A stretch of DNA of 9,607 nucleotides from CAWBCI01 sp963787195 (GTDB lineage: Bacteria; Bacteroidota; Bacteroidia; Bacteroidales; JAGOPY01), in NCBI GenBank assembly GCA_963787195.1, contig CAWBCI010000077.1, positions 1 through 9,607 on the forward strand. The letters run 5' to 3'. Below are positions 1-7,847 of the stretch, one piece after another (positions within the stretch are counted from its first letter, which is position 1; each line of letters opens with the position of its first letter). The position numbers and the translations under genes are program-made. Under the pieces are notes generated by a model. The model was not told the DNA's origin. It did no database searches and saw only the letters and a list, made by a program, of their open reading frames with translations.

Positions 1-2745
1 ATTCATGACGATGCAGAAGAAAATATTCTAACCGTAGTTTTTAATGCAGCCAATGAAATTAATCCTGAATTAATTGAAATCTTTGATAAAGTATTAGCTA
101 ATAATTGGACAATGCATAATGACCCTTACGAAGGGCTTTGTTCAAAAATATTGGAGAAACCATACATCGCGACAGTTCTAATCAATACATTACCATTACA
201 TGTAATTCAGTTGTGTAGTTTGTTCTGGCAAAAGCAAGAAAGAAAACCAGATAGGTTTGGGTTTGGGTATGATAGAGATACTATGGAAAGCCGTTATGGA
301 TTAACTGATAACCACAAGTTCAATTATTTTCCTGCTAGTGCGAATCAAACACCAATAAAATGGTTATTGCAAATAGCTTTCCATGAAACACTAGATTTTA
401 TAATTGATTTTACAAATAAGTCTGTTGAAAAATATAGCCAATCCGACTATGGTAAAGAGGATGTAATAGAAATTACATTATATCTTCAAGATAAAGAAGT
501 AAGACAATATTTAAGCTGGGCAATTTGGAGTATGTATCGAGGAGGTGGCAGCCCTGTTGTACCCTATTTGCTGCAATCTATCCATATGGCTTTAGAAAAG
601 ACTCTTTTGGAATTCTCTGAAGTTTTAAAACCAGAAGTAACTGAACAAATATTAATTAAAATTTTAGAAAAATCGGAGTCTGCATCAATGTCTGCAATAG
701 TTTGCAGTATAGTTTTAGCTCATCCAAACAAGTTCTATAATGTAGCATTGATTCTTTCCAAAACAATTGAATTCTTCCATATGGATTCAATAAGAGGCTC
801 AAATGAATTTCATGCAAAATCTAGCTACTCAATTGGTTATGGTCTAAATAAAATACAAGATATTCTTTACACAGATGAGAGGATAAAAACTTGCGATGAT
901 AAACATCGAAATTCAAATTTAGAATCTTTGTTCTTAAATTATCAATTCTTTGGTGTGAATGGGTTCACGGAAGAACAGAATGCTAAATTCATTGAAAAAC
1001 TCTATGAAATCATTGACTTCCATAAGTCTACTAATCTAGCAAAAGATAAATCTGGAGAAAAATCTTGGGGTATTTTGTTGTCAAGAATGGATAGAAGAAA
1101 TCTAAAGCCTAAAATCTCAAAACAAGATGATAAAAACTTTATTGTAGAATTTAGCCCCAAGGAACTTTCGCCTGAATTAAAAGAACAGAGCGAACAAGCT
1201 CTTGAACATGTTCAAGAAACCTTTAAGTACTCATCTTTAAGAACATGGTCTGATTTTTTGATTGGTGGGAGAAATGAAAATAAGACTCAAAAACACGAAG
1301 AATACAATAACAATCCTCTTCTGGCACTTTCTGAAACTAAACAACTTGTCAAAGAGCTAAAATCAGGAAGGAGTGCAAATGGAATATTTGATTATTCCAT
1401 ACCTGGATTTGCCTGTTCTAAATTAATGATTGAACACAAAGACCTACTTACAAAAGAGGACAGAATATTTTGCAAAGACATAATTATTTCAAATGTTTCT
1501 CGTCTTTTCACAGACGATTACGACTATCAAATAAGTGACGGAGTTGAAGCCTCGGTACGTGCTATCCCTTCATTAATTAACGAATATCCTGATGAAAAGG
1601 AGAGTTTTTTATTAATAATGACTTTGACATTATTAGATGAAACACCTATTGGTCAGTACAAAAGAGTATGTGATTACGCTATTGAGTCAGTTCATGAATC
1701 AAAACTATGGGAACATAATCAAAAAGACGCTCAATCAATATTGTTTGGCTATATAAAACTCAAGCCCTTATATAAGGCAATTATTGAAGAAAAAAGGAAA
1801 GAAAAGAGAAATTGGGGAAGAATTCCTAAAAGTTCAATATTTGAAGAACTTGATAAAACAACCAATGATTTTACTTTAGAATCAATATCATTTGACATAA
1901 ATGACATTGATTCATTTGATATTCATGATTATGAAATAATTTATCAATTAATTCCTTCAAATACAAACAATAGAATACATTTAGATATCTTCAGAAAGTC
2001 TTTGCCCATGTTAGCTTCACTGCTTTTGAAAGATAGGAGAGACTACAAAGAAGAATCCGGAGATGATTCACATATATACTTATTACGTATTCACATTTTC
2101 AGAAGATTTGCTTACTTTATTTTGCAAAGAGAATTAACTGACATAGAAGAATTTCTTAACCCTTTTATCATTGAATTTTACCCTACGGAAGAAGCTGCAT
2201 CATTTATTGCTGAATTAATTAGTGCAGAGGACAGTCAAAAGAATTATGAACAGTTCTGGTATATATGGAATTGTTTTTATCCTAAGATAAAAGATGTAAG
2301 TACTAATCCTCGAAATTACTATTTGAAAGAAGTTTTAATAAATTATTTGTTGGCATGGAGGTGGTGGCGTGAAGGAATCGAAGAATGGCATAGCTTAAAA
2401 AAGGAGAGCTTATTTCTTTATGAAAATGCATCGAAGGATTTGGGAAATATTCCATCTGTGTTGTATTCTGTCGCAAGAGTAGTAAACACAATCGGTAGTA
2501 AATTCAAAGAAGATGGTATTGATTGGATTTACACTATAACTTCAAACAATAAATCACTGGTGCTTGGAGACTTAGAATCAAATACTTTATACTATTTAGA
2601 AAAGTTTACACGAAAATACATATACATCAGAAAGGAAATAATCAAAAAGGAATTAAGGCTAAAAAATAAGATAATCCCAATACTTGATTTCATGATTGAA
2701 CGTGGTTCTATCAAAGGTTATTTATTGAGAGAGAGTATTTTATAA
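1..2745 (+). CDS. C-terminal part (914 codons) of a very large helical protein, possibly an Avs/STAND-type NTPase; 5' end outside window
   Basis: The first ATG in this frame is at 112, but the frame is open without a stop from base 1, with ordinary coding sequence before the ATG (for example NPELIEIFDKVLANNW), so the gene almost certainly starts upstream. The visible part has no signal peptide, membrane segment, Walker A motif or nuclease motif; it is rich in Leu/Ile/Lys/Glu and looks like stacked helical repeats. Two patterns recall C-terminal regions of large STAND NTPases found in defence islands. One is WSMYRGGGSP followed by MALEKTLLEFSE (about 526-620) and a Ser-rich SESASMSAIVCSIVLAHP stretch. 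The other is a C-terminus with EEWHSLKKE, a conserved-looking IGSKFKEDGIDWIYTI and a final RGSIKGYLLRESIL. In that family this end senses phage proteins while the N-terminal half holds the NTPase and effector. This assignment is from memory of family patterns and is tentative; the coding call is firm. By eye the gene is about one third GC, lower than everything downstream, which fits horizontal acquisition. It ends with TAA at 2743-2745. Confidence 0.9.
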   Translation: MHDDAEENILTVVFNAANEINPELIEIFDKVLANNWTMHNDPYEGLCSKILEKPYIATVLINTLPLHVIQLCSLFWQKQERKPDRFGFGYDRDTMESRYGLTDNHKFNYFPASANQTPIKWLLQIAFHETLDFIIDFTNKSVEKYSQSDYGKEDVIEITLYLQDKEVRQYLSWAIWSMYRGGGSPVVPYLLQSIHMALEKTLLEFSEVLKPEVTEQILIKILEKSESASMSAIVCSIVLAHPNKFYNVALILSKTIEFFHMDSIRGSNEFHAKSSYSIGYGLNKIQDILYTDERIKTCDDKHRNSNLESLFLNYQFFGVNGFTEEQNAKFIEKLYEIIDFHKSTNLAKDKSGEKSWGILLSRMDRRNLKPKISKQDDKNFIVEFSPKELSPELKEQSEQALEHVQETFKYSSLRTWSDFLIGGRNENKTQKHEEYNNNPLLALSETKQLVKELKSGRSANGIFDYSIPGFACSKLMIEHKDLLTKEDRIFCKDIIISNVSRLFTDDYDYQISDGVEASVRAIPSLINEYPDEKESFLLIMTLTLLDETPIGQYKRVCDYAIESVHESKLWEHNQKDAQSILFGYIKLKPLYKAIIEEKRKEKRNWGRIPKSSIFEELDKTTNDFTLESISFDINDIDSFDIHDYEIIYQLIPSNTNNRIHLDIFRKSLPMLASLLLKDRRDYKEESGDDSHIYLLRIHIFRRFAYFILQRELTDIEEFLNPFIIEFYPTEEAASFIAELISAEDSQKNYEQFWYIWNCFYPKIKDVSTNPRNYYLKEVLINYLLAWRWWREGIEEWHSLKKESLFLYENASKDLGNIPSVLYSVARVVNTIGSKFKEDGIDWIYTITSNNKSLVLGDLESNTLYYLEKFTRKYIYIRKEIIKKELRLKNKIIPILDFMIERGSIKGYLLRESIL

Positions 2746-2760
2746 AAGAAAGAAAGAAAG
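2745..2760. repeat. AAAG tetranucleotide microsatellite, four units
   Basis: Four perfect AAAG units begin on the last A of the TAA stop codon of the upstream gene and run into an A-rich stretch. Because the tract lies after the stop, a change in unit number would not alter the upstream protein. It sits at the junction between the AT-rich gene and the more balanced intergenic DNA. No function is claimed. Confidence 0.8.
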
Positions 2761-3001
2761 AAAACAAACAACAGCTGCTAATCTAGTAGCCCGCCCCGTC
2801 AGCCATAGCTAACGCAGTACACCTCTAATCCGTCATAGCCATACAAGCACCACTGTAAGTTCGGATCACGAATACGGCAGTTCCGATATCACCAGTGAAT
2901 TCCCAGATAGTATCCAAGAAAATATTTATAGCCCCGGGATTTTAAGCGCTCGCGGTTTATCTTCAAAATATCATTGCGCACTGCGAAATGCGAAATGATT
3001 T

Positions 3002-3009
3002 TATTTTTG
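3002..3009 (+). promoter_or_regulatory. Candidate Bacteroidota -7 promoter box (TATTTTTG) for the SusC operon
   Basis: TATTTTTG fits the TAnnTTTG consensus of the Bacteroidota primary sigma factor and lies 79 bases before the preferred ATG at 3089. A TTG at 2974-2976 could stand for the -33 TTTG element, but its 25-base spacing is longer than the usual roughly 19-21, so the match is only partial. A second near-match, TATCTTTA, lies at 3014-3021. Position, at the end of the intergenic region ahead of a co-directional operon, supports a promoter here; the exact box is uncertain. Confidence 0.35.
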
Positions 3010-3025
3010 TTCCTATCTTTAGGGC

Positions 3026-3058
3026 GGGAGGAAACCGTTGAATTGCGACCGTTTCCCC
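3026..3058 (+). promoter_or_regulatory. Leader hairpin enclosing a Shine-Dalgarno-like GGGAGGA and an alternative TTG start
   Basis: GGGAGGA at 3026-3032 lies five bases before an in-frame TTG (3038) that would add 17 residues to the SusC-like protein. The same bases form part of an inverted repeat: GGAAAC (3030-3035) pairs with GTTTCC (3051-3056) around a 15-base loop containing the TTG. A folded leader would hide the GGAGG. The extra residues would put a polar, Cys-containing segment ahead of a clean signal peptide, so ATG 3089 is the better start, and the hairpin is a possible but unproven control element. Confidence 0.25.
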
Positions 3059-3088
3059 GAAAACCAAATTATCCATCAGATTATCACT

Positions 3089-6000
3089 ATGTTGAAACGA
3101 CTACTTACGCTTCTGCTACTGCTATCAAGCCTTTTTTCTTCAGCACAACAAATTGTGGAAGGCCGTGTGATCTCGGCTTCCGACGGCAAAGGCATCCCTT
3201 TTGTCAATCTTGTCGGACTCACCAGCGGTGCCGGCGGCAGCTCCGGCCCGGAAGGGAATTTCAAGCTCTCCCTCCCCTCTTCTGAAAAACAAGTGGTGGT
3301 CTCGGCCGTGGGCTTCCGGCAGGATACCGTCAATATCAGCCCGGGCCCTATGGTCATCAGCATGCAGTTCCTTGCACAGGACCTGGATGAGGTGGTGGTC
3401 ACGGCCCTGGGTATTAAAAGGGAAAAGAAATCATTGGGTTATGCCATGACGGAAGTGAATGGGGCTGACCTGGTCGAGTCGAATGATGTGAGCGTGGTGA
3501 ATAAACTCAGCGGTAAAGTCGCCGGTTTGCAGATCACCGCCACCAACGGAGGAGCGGGCGCTTCCAACCGCATCATTTTGCGGGGAAATAATTCTATTAC
3601 AGGCGACAACCAGGCTTTGATCGTGGTGGATGGCGTGCCTATCAATAACTCAACCAATAGCAGTGCAGGCGGCGAATGGGGTGGCAGGGATTTTGGCAAC
3701 GGAGTCTCCGATATCAATCCCGACGATATAGAAAGCATTTCGGTCCTGAAAGGCGCCAGTGCATCGGCGCTTTACGGATCGCAGGCCATGGACGGCGTGA
3801 TCCTGATCACTACCAAAAAGGGAAAGGCGGGTAAAAAATTAGGCATCAGCTTCAGCAGCAATACTTCAATCGACCGGGCCTATATTCTTTATGATCTCCA
3901 AAATACATACGGAGCCGGGAGAAATGGAAAATTCGAAGGAGCCTGGGATATGAAAGACGGCATCCCGGTTTATAATCCGAGCTATGATTTCAGTAAAGGG
4001 AGCTGGGGACCAAAGATGGAAGGCCAGCAGATCGTCGACTGGGACGGCAAGACCAAAAGCTTCAGTCCGCAAGCCGATAATTACAAGGACTATTTCCAGA
4101 CCGGCATCACCAGCAATAATGCCCTGAGTTTTGACGGTGGAGTTAAAAATCTCAGCTACCGCCTTTCGGTCGCCAATATTTCAAGCAAAGACATCATACC
4201 CGGGCTCAAATATCAGAGGACAAATGTCGGGGTGAATATTTCCGCCAATATTCTTAAAAAAATCAAACTAAACACCTATTTTAATTATGTAAATACAAAG
4301 GTTGATGACCGTCCGGGCCTCTCGGATTCCCATGATAATCCGAACCGGAATTATATCCATATGCCCCGGAATATTTCTACGGAATCCTTAAGGGATTATT
4401 ATCAAAAGGATGATGGATCTGAAGTCACCTGGTATCAAAACTGGAACTGGATGACCAATCCTTACTGGGATATTAAGTATCAGAAAAATGAAGATCGCAG
4501 GAACAGGCTTTTCGGGAATATCTCATTAAATTATGAATTCAATGATCATTTTAAACTGATGATCCGGACAGCCCCCGACCTTTCAAAGACAGCCTATTCG
4601 AGCATAGATGCCATGAAAGGCCTGATTTACGGACCGGGGAGGTACAGTGAAAGCAATAATAAGCAAAACCTGATCAACAGCGATTTCCTGGCTACATACA
4701 GCAATGACTGGAAAAAGAAGATCATGTATACTTTTAACCTGGGCGGGAATGCCATGTATTATAAGGCTGAAAACCAATCGGCCAATACGGAAGGGGGACT
4801 GAAAGAGCCTTATGTTTATAGCCTGGATAATAGTTTGAATCCGATTTACTACCGGAATTACCTGAGCGAGGCGGCCAAGAATTCCCTTTACGCTTTTGGC
4901 CGTGTCGAATATAAAAGCATGCTGTTTTTAGATCTTACGGCCCGTATGGACTGGTCTTCCACCCTTCCCAAAAATCATAATTCTTTCTTTTATCCATCGG
5001 CAAACCTGGCTTTTGTTTTTACGGAGCTGTTTAATGAGGATAAGATAAATGAGGATGTTTTTAGTTTTGGAAAGATACGCCTGAGTTACGCGGGTGTGGG
5101 CAACGATGCCGATCCTTATCAATTGGAAACCACTTACGAGATCGTCGATAATGAAGGTTACGGGGATATGGCATTTATCGACCGGACCGTGCCCAATTTA
5201 GGTTTGCTGCCGGAGCTGGTCAATTCATTTGAAGTCGGGACCAACCTGAAGTTTTTCATGAACCGCCTGGGCATGGACCTCACCTATTACGATACCCGTT
5301 CCCATAACCAGATCACCAATATGCCGGTTTCAGCGGCTTCCGGATATTATACTGCCATCGTAAATTCGGGGGTCATACAAAATAAGGGCTGGGAGCTGGA
5401 ACTGAATGCCTCTCCCCTGCGCAACAATGACTTTCAATGGGACCTGAACCTGGTTTATTCAAAAAACAAATCCCAGATACTTGAACTGGCGCCCAATGTG
5501 GAAAGGGCTACCCTGTATGAGCACTGGAGGCTCACTGTTGAGGCCCGGCCCGGACATCCTTACGGGGATATCGTGGGTTATGGATTTTTAAGGGATGATG
5601 CCGGAAATATCCTTGTAGATAAATCGGGCATGATCATCAGGGATGAGACCCCAAAAGTGCTGGGAAATTTCACACCTGATTTCAGCCTGTCGCTGAGCAG
5701 TAATTTCACTTATAAAAACTGGAGCATTTCATTCCTGATTCACAGCCAGATCGGCGGGGACATGTTTGCCGGGACGGATATGTATGGCTACGGTTATTCC
5801 GGGAATTTTGCACAGACACTGGAAGGCCGCGAAGGCTGGTATGAGTCGGAAGCAGCCCGGGAGGCCGCCGGAATAGCCCCCGAAGAATGGACTCCGACCG
5901 GCGGCATGCTGGTGCAGGGGGTCTATGCGCCCGGGACCGTCATCAATGGGCAGGACCTGAGCGGACAGGCCAATCAGACCTATATCGATCCTTATAAATA

Positions 6001-6298
6001 TTATCAGAAAGTAAGTTTATGGCAGGAGGAAATACACGAACCTTTCATCTATGATGCAAGCTTTGTCAAACTCCGGGAGCTAAGCGTGACTTACCAATTG
6101 CCTTCTTCATTCTTAAAAAAAATAAAAATGAAAAAGGCATCGGTGGGGATCTATGGAAATAACTTGTGGCTGATCTACAGCAAGGTGCCCAATATCGATC
6201 CTGAAACCATGCTGACCAACGGGAATGGACAGGGATATGAACTCTATTCTTATCCTAATAAAAGAAGTATAGGGTTTTTAATAAAGATCAATATTTAG
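3089..6298 (+). CDS. SusC/RagA-family TonB-dependent outer-membrane transporter
   Basis: A 1069-residue protein, within the usual length of the family, that forms the outer-membrane barrel of a SusCD nutrient importer powered by TonB-ExbBD. ATG 3089 is chosen because the protein then begins directly with a signal peptide (MLKRLLTLLLLLSSLFSSAQ, cleavage near residues 19-20). A carboxypeptidase-regulatory-like domain follows at about 22-98 (VEGRVISASDGKGIPFVN). Next is a TonB-box-like segment LDEVVVTALG (99-108), then the plug at about 110-245, with IILRGNNSI, ALIVVDGVPIN and the hallmark ALYGSQAMDGVILITTKKG (227-245). The rest, rich in alternating aromatic and polar residues, is the beta-barrel, ending IGFLIKINI. 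It is first in an operon, with the SusD-like partner starting 3 nt after its stop. The substrate cannot be read from the sequence: no CAZyme or peptidase is adjacent. No FecR/ECF sigma pair is visible upstream, where the giant gene lies instead. Confidence 0.96.
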   Translation: MLKRLLTLLLLLSSLFSSAQQIVEGRVISASDGKGIPFVNLVGLTSGAGGSSGPEGNFKLSLPSSEKQVVVSAVGFRQDTVNISPGPMVISMQFLAQDLDEVVVTALGIKREKKSLGYAMTEVNGADLVESNDVSVVNKLSGKVAGLQITATNGGAGASNRIILRGNNSITGDNQALIVVDGVPINNSTNSSAGGEWGGRDFGNGVSDINPDDIESISVLKGASASALYGSQAMDGVILITTKKGKAGKKLGISFSSNTSIDRAYILYDLQNTYGAGRNGKFEGAWDMKDGIPVYNPSYDFSKGSWGPKMEGQQIVDWDGKTKSFSPQADNYKDYFQTGITSNNALSFDGGVKNLSYRLSVANISSKDIIPGLKYQRTNVGVNISANILKKIKLNTYFNYVNTKVDDRPGLSDSHDNPNRNYIHMPRNISTESLRDYYQKDDGSEVTWYQNWNWMTNPYWDIKYQKNEDRRNRLFGNISLNYEFNDHFKLMIRTAPDLSKTAYSSIDAMKGLIYGPGRYSESNNKQNLINSDFLATYSNDWKKKIMYTFNLGGNAMYYKAENQSANTEGGLKEPYVYSLDNSLNPIYYRNYLSEAAKNSLYAFGRVEYKSMLFLDLTARMDWSSTLPKNHNSFFYPSANLAFVFTELFNEDKINEDVFSFGKIRLSYAGVGNDADPYQLETTYEIVDNEGYGDMAFIDRTVPNLGLLPELVNSFEVGTNLKFFMNRLGMDLTYYDTRSHNQITNMPVSAASGYYTAIVNSGVIQNKGWELELNASPLRNNDFQWDLNLVYSKNKSQILELAPNVERATLYEHWRLTVEARPGHPYGDIVGYGFLRDDAGNILVDKSGMIIRDETPKVLGNFTPDFSLSLSSNFTYKNWSISFLIHSQIGGDMFAGTDMYGYGYSGNFAQTLEGREGWYESEAAREAAGIAPEEWTPTGGMLVQGVYAPGTVINGQDLSGQANQTYIDPYKYYQKVSLWQEEIHEPFIYDASFVKLRELSVTYQLPSSFLKKIKMKKASVGIYGNNLWLIYSKVPNIDPETMLTNGNGQGYELYSYPNKRSIGFLIKINI

Positions 6299-6301
6299 GA
6301 A

Positions 6302-7825
6302 ATGATGAAAACTAAAATATATCTTACGCTGATTGCAGGAATTATCTTGCTGTTTGGCTCCTGCGTGAAGGACCTGACGGAGCTCAACTCCGACCCCAAT
6401 AATTCGACCCAGGCCGATCCTGACCTGCTGTTCAAGTATTCGGTAAAAAGAGGCATGGGCAGTTATCTTACACAATCCAACCTGGAGTATAACGGTATAC
6501 AGCAATGGATGATGTATTTTGCCAGCAGAGGAGGCGTGGAACCTGGCAATGAATATCCATCTCCATCGGGTGGAGATGCCTTCTGGAACGAAAGTTATAT
6601 CGATGCCATGAACAATGCCCAGGTGATCATCAGGGAAAGTGATGAACATCCGGAATGGATCAATAAAAAAGCCGCGGCCCTGATCTGGAAGACTTTCATG
6701 ATGCACAGAATTACTGATTTGTGGGGAGATGCGCCTTATTCAGAAGCCCTGAAAGGAAATCCCGGTCTTGACTTTACCCCGGCTTATGACAGCCAGGAAG
6801 AAATTTACCTTCAGATGCTGGACGATCTCAAATGGGCAGCAAATGCCTTTGATGAATCCCAGCCCTTTTTTGACGCCGGCTCCGATTTGCTTTTCCATGG
6901 GAATACGGAGAACTGGATACGCTTTGCCAACTCCCTGCGCTTCAGGCTGGCCATGAGGATATCCGGAGTAAAAGCTGATATTACACAAGAGGTCCTGCAA
7001 GAGTTGAATTCAGCCAAACTTATCAGCGAGGAATCCCAGACTGCCGCTTTCCAGTTCAACAGCGTTTTCAACAAACCTTTATTTGAAGCTGCCGTCATTC
7101 GTTACCAGGAAGGGGAACAGTATATTAACCCAGGTAAATTCCTGGTGGACCTTCTTCTGAATACCAATGATCCCAGGACAGGCTATATCCTTGAGAAAAC
7201 AACTTTATCCGAAACCTTCCCATTCATAGCTGAATACAGGGGCGTGCCGAATCTTCTGCCATATAATAGTGAAGAATGGAATAATTATAACCTGGATGCC
7301 CAGTTGGGTGATCCACTTGGGAAATGGGGGGATGTTTCCAGGATAGGCAATTGGTATTTGAATAACGACCGGCCCATGCCCATACTAAGTTATTCCGAAA
7401 TGTGTTTTTTGAAGGCTGAAGCTGCTTTGAAGGGTTACTGGCCGGGAGATCCCATGGAATACCTTAAAGAAGGCATCAGGGCGGATATGCTCTATATGAA
7501 TTCCTACGCAAGTGAGCCTTTGATCAGCGATATGGATATCCTTAACTACCTGAATCAAATACAAGTGGCTGACCAGGAACAGATCATCACTCAAAAATAT
7601 ATCCTCTTTACTTATGAGAATGTTTTAGAAGCTTATGCTGAATACAGGAGGACAGGTTTTCCGATTTTGCTTAATTTTGATGATGAGCCGATCAACAGCG
7701 ATATCTTCCCGAAAAGATTAAGATATCCTTATTCCGAATTTACCTATAACAGGGAGAATTACCTCAAAGCAGTTGAAAACCAGGGTGCGGATAATCAGTT
7801 AACAAGGCTTTGGTGGGCCCAATGA
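6302..7825 (+). CDS. SusD/RagB-like surface lipoprotein (SusD_2-type)
   Basis: A 507-residue lipoprotein predicted to form the substrate-binding lid over the SusC-like barrel at the cell surface. It starts MMKTKIYLTLIAGIILLFGS and the next residue, Cys21, is the likely lipidation site. Family marks are the LNSDPNNST segment just after the Cys (28-35), the helical stretch with ITDLWGDAPYSEA (about 137-149), the SEMCFLKAEAALKGYW helix in the C-terminal third, and the ending RYPYSEFTYNRENY with DNQLTRLWW near the C-terminus. These fit the SusD-like group annotated as nutrient-binding outer-membrane lipoproteins; length is normal and no break is seen. Two ATGs in tandem (6302 and 6305) are possible; AGGA at 6297-6300 is better spaced for 6305, which would remove one Met. 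The 3 nt gap to the SusC-like gene and 22 nt gap to the next gene indicate one transcript. Ligand unknown. Confidence 0.95.
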   Translation: MMKTKIYLTLIAGIILLFGSCVKDLTELNSDPNNSTQADPDLLFKYSVKRGMGSYLTQSNLEYNGIQQWMMYFASRGGVEPGNEYPSPSGGDAFWNESYIDAMNNAQVIIRESDEHPEWINKKAAALIWKTFMMHRITDLWGDAPYSEALKGNPGLDFTPAYDSQEEIYLQMLDDLKWAANAFDESQPFFDAGSDLLFHGNTENWIRFANSLRFRLAMRISGVKADITQEVLQELNSAKLISEESQTAAFQFNSVFNKPLFEAAVIRYQEGEQYINPGKFLVDLLLNTNDPRTGYILEKTTLSETFPFIAEYRGVPNLLPYNSEEWNNYNLDAQLGDPLGKWGDVSRIGNWYLNNDRPMPILSYSEMCFLKAEAALKGYWPGDPMEYLKEGIRADMLYMNSYASEPLISDMDILNYLNQIQVADQEQIITQKYILFTYENVLEAYAEYRRTGFPILLNFDDEPINSDIFPKRLRYPYSEFTYNRENYLKAVENQGADNQLTRLWWAQ

Positions 7826-7847
7826 GAAACCAATAAAATCAAAATAT

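Larger units (their letters stand above)
2746..3088. other. Intergenic region between the giant gene and the SusC operon, with small inverted and direct repeats
   Basis: No convincing gene is seen here. The region holds several small structures. A stem GCTGCT (2774-2779) / AGTAGC (2785-2790) has one G-T pair and a five-base loop, with no T run after it, so it is a poor terminator. Nested arms are CACTG (2851-2855) / CAGTG (2893-2897) around TCGGA (2861-2865) / TCCGA (2882-2886). An imperfect direct repeat pairs CCGTCAGCCATA (2796-2807) with CCGTCATAGCCATA (2830-2843). A 7-base tandem TGCGAAA is repeated at 2982-2995. On the minus strand, one frame from about 3040 down to 2799 is open except for a single TGA at 2891-2889, and its translation is rich in Tyr, Trp and Cys; it may be a decayed gene or chance. 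The last roughly 90 bases hold the promoter-like box and leader of the next operon. Confidence 0.7.

Noticed and set aside
2774..2790. Rho-independent terminator after the giant gene
   Set aside because: The stem is only six pairs with one G-T pair and there is no T run after it.
2761..2850. Integron attC-like recombination site
   Set aside because: The GCGTTAGC-like segment on the minus strand and the nearby hairpin suggested it, but no pair of boxes matching RYYYAAC and GTTRRRY at suitable spacing was found.
2974..3285. A 103-codon + strand frame overlapping the SusC start
   Set aside because: It runs across the promoter and signal-peptide region in another frame; its Arg/Pro/Cys-rich translation looks like a shadow of the real gene.
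6278..6706. A 142-codon minus-strand frame opposite the SusD start
   Set aside because: Antisense to the SusC end and SusD lipoprotein start, no homology-like features; treated as a shadow.
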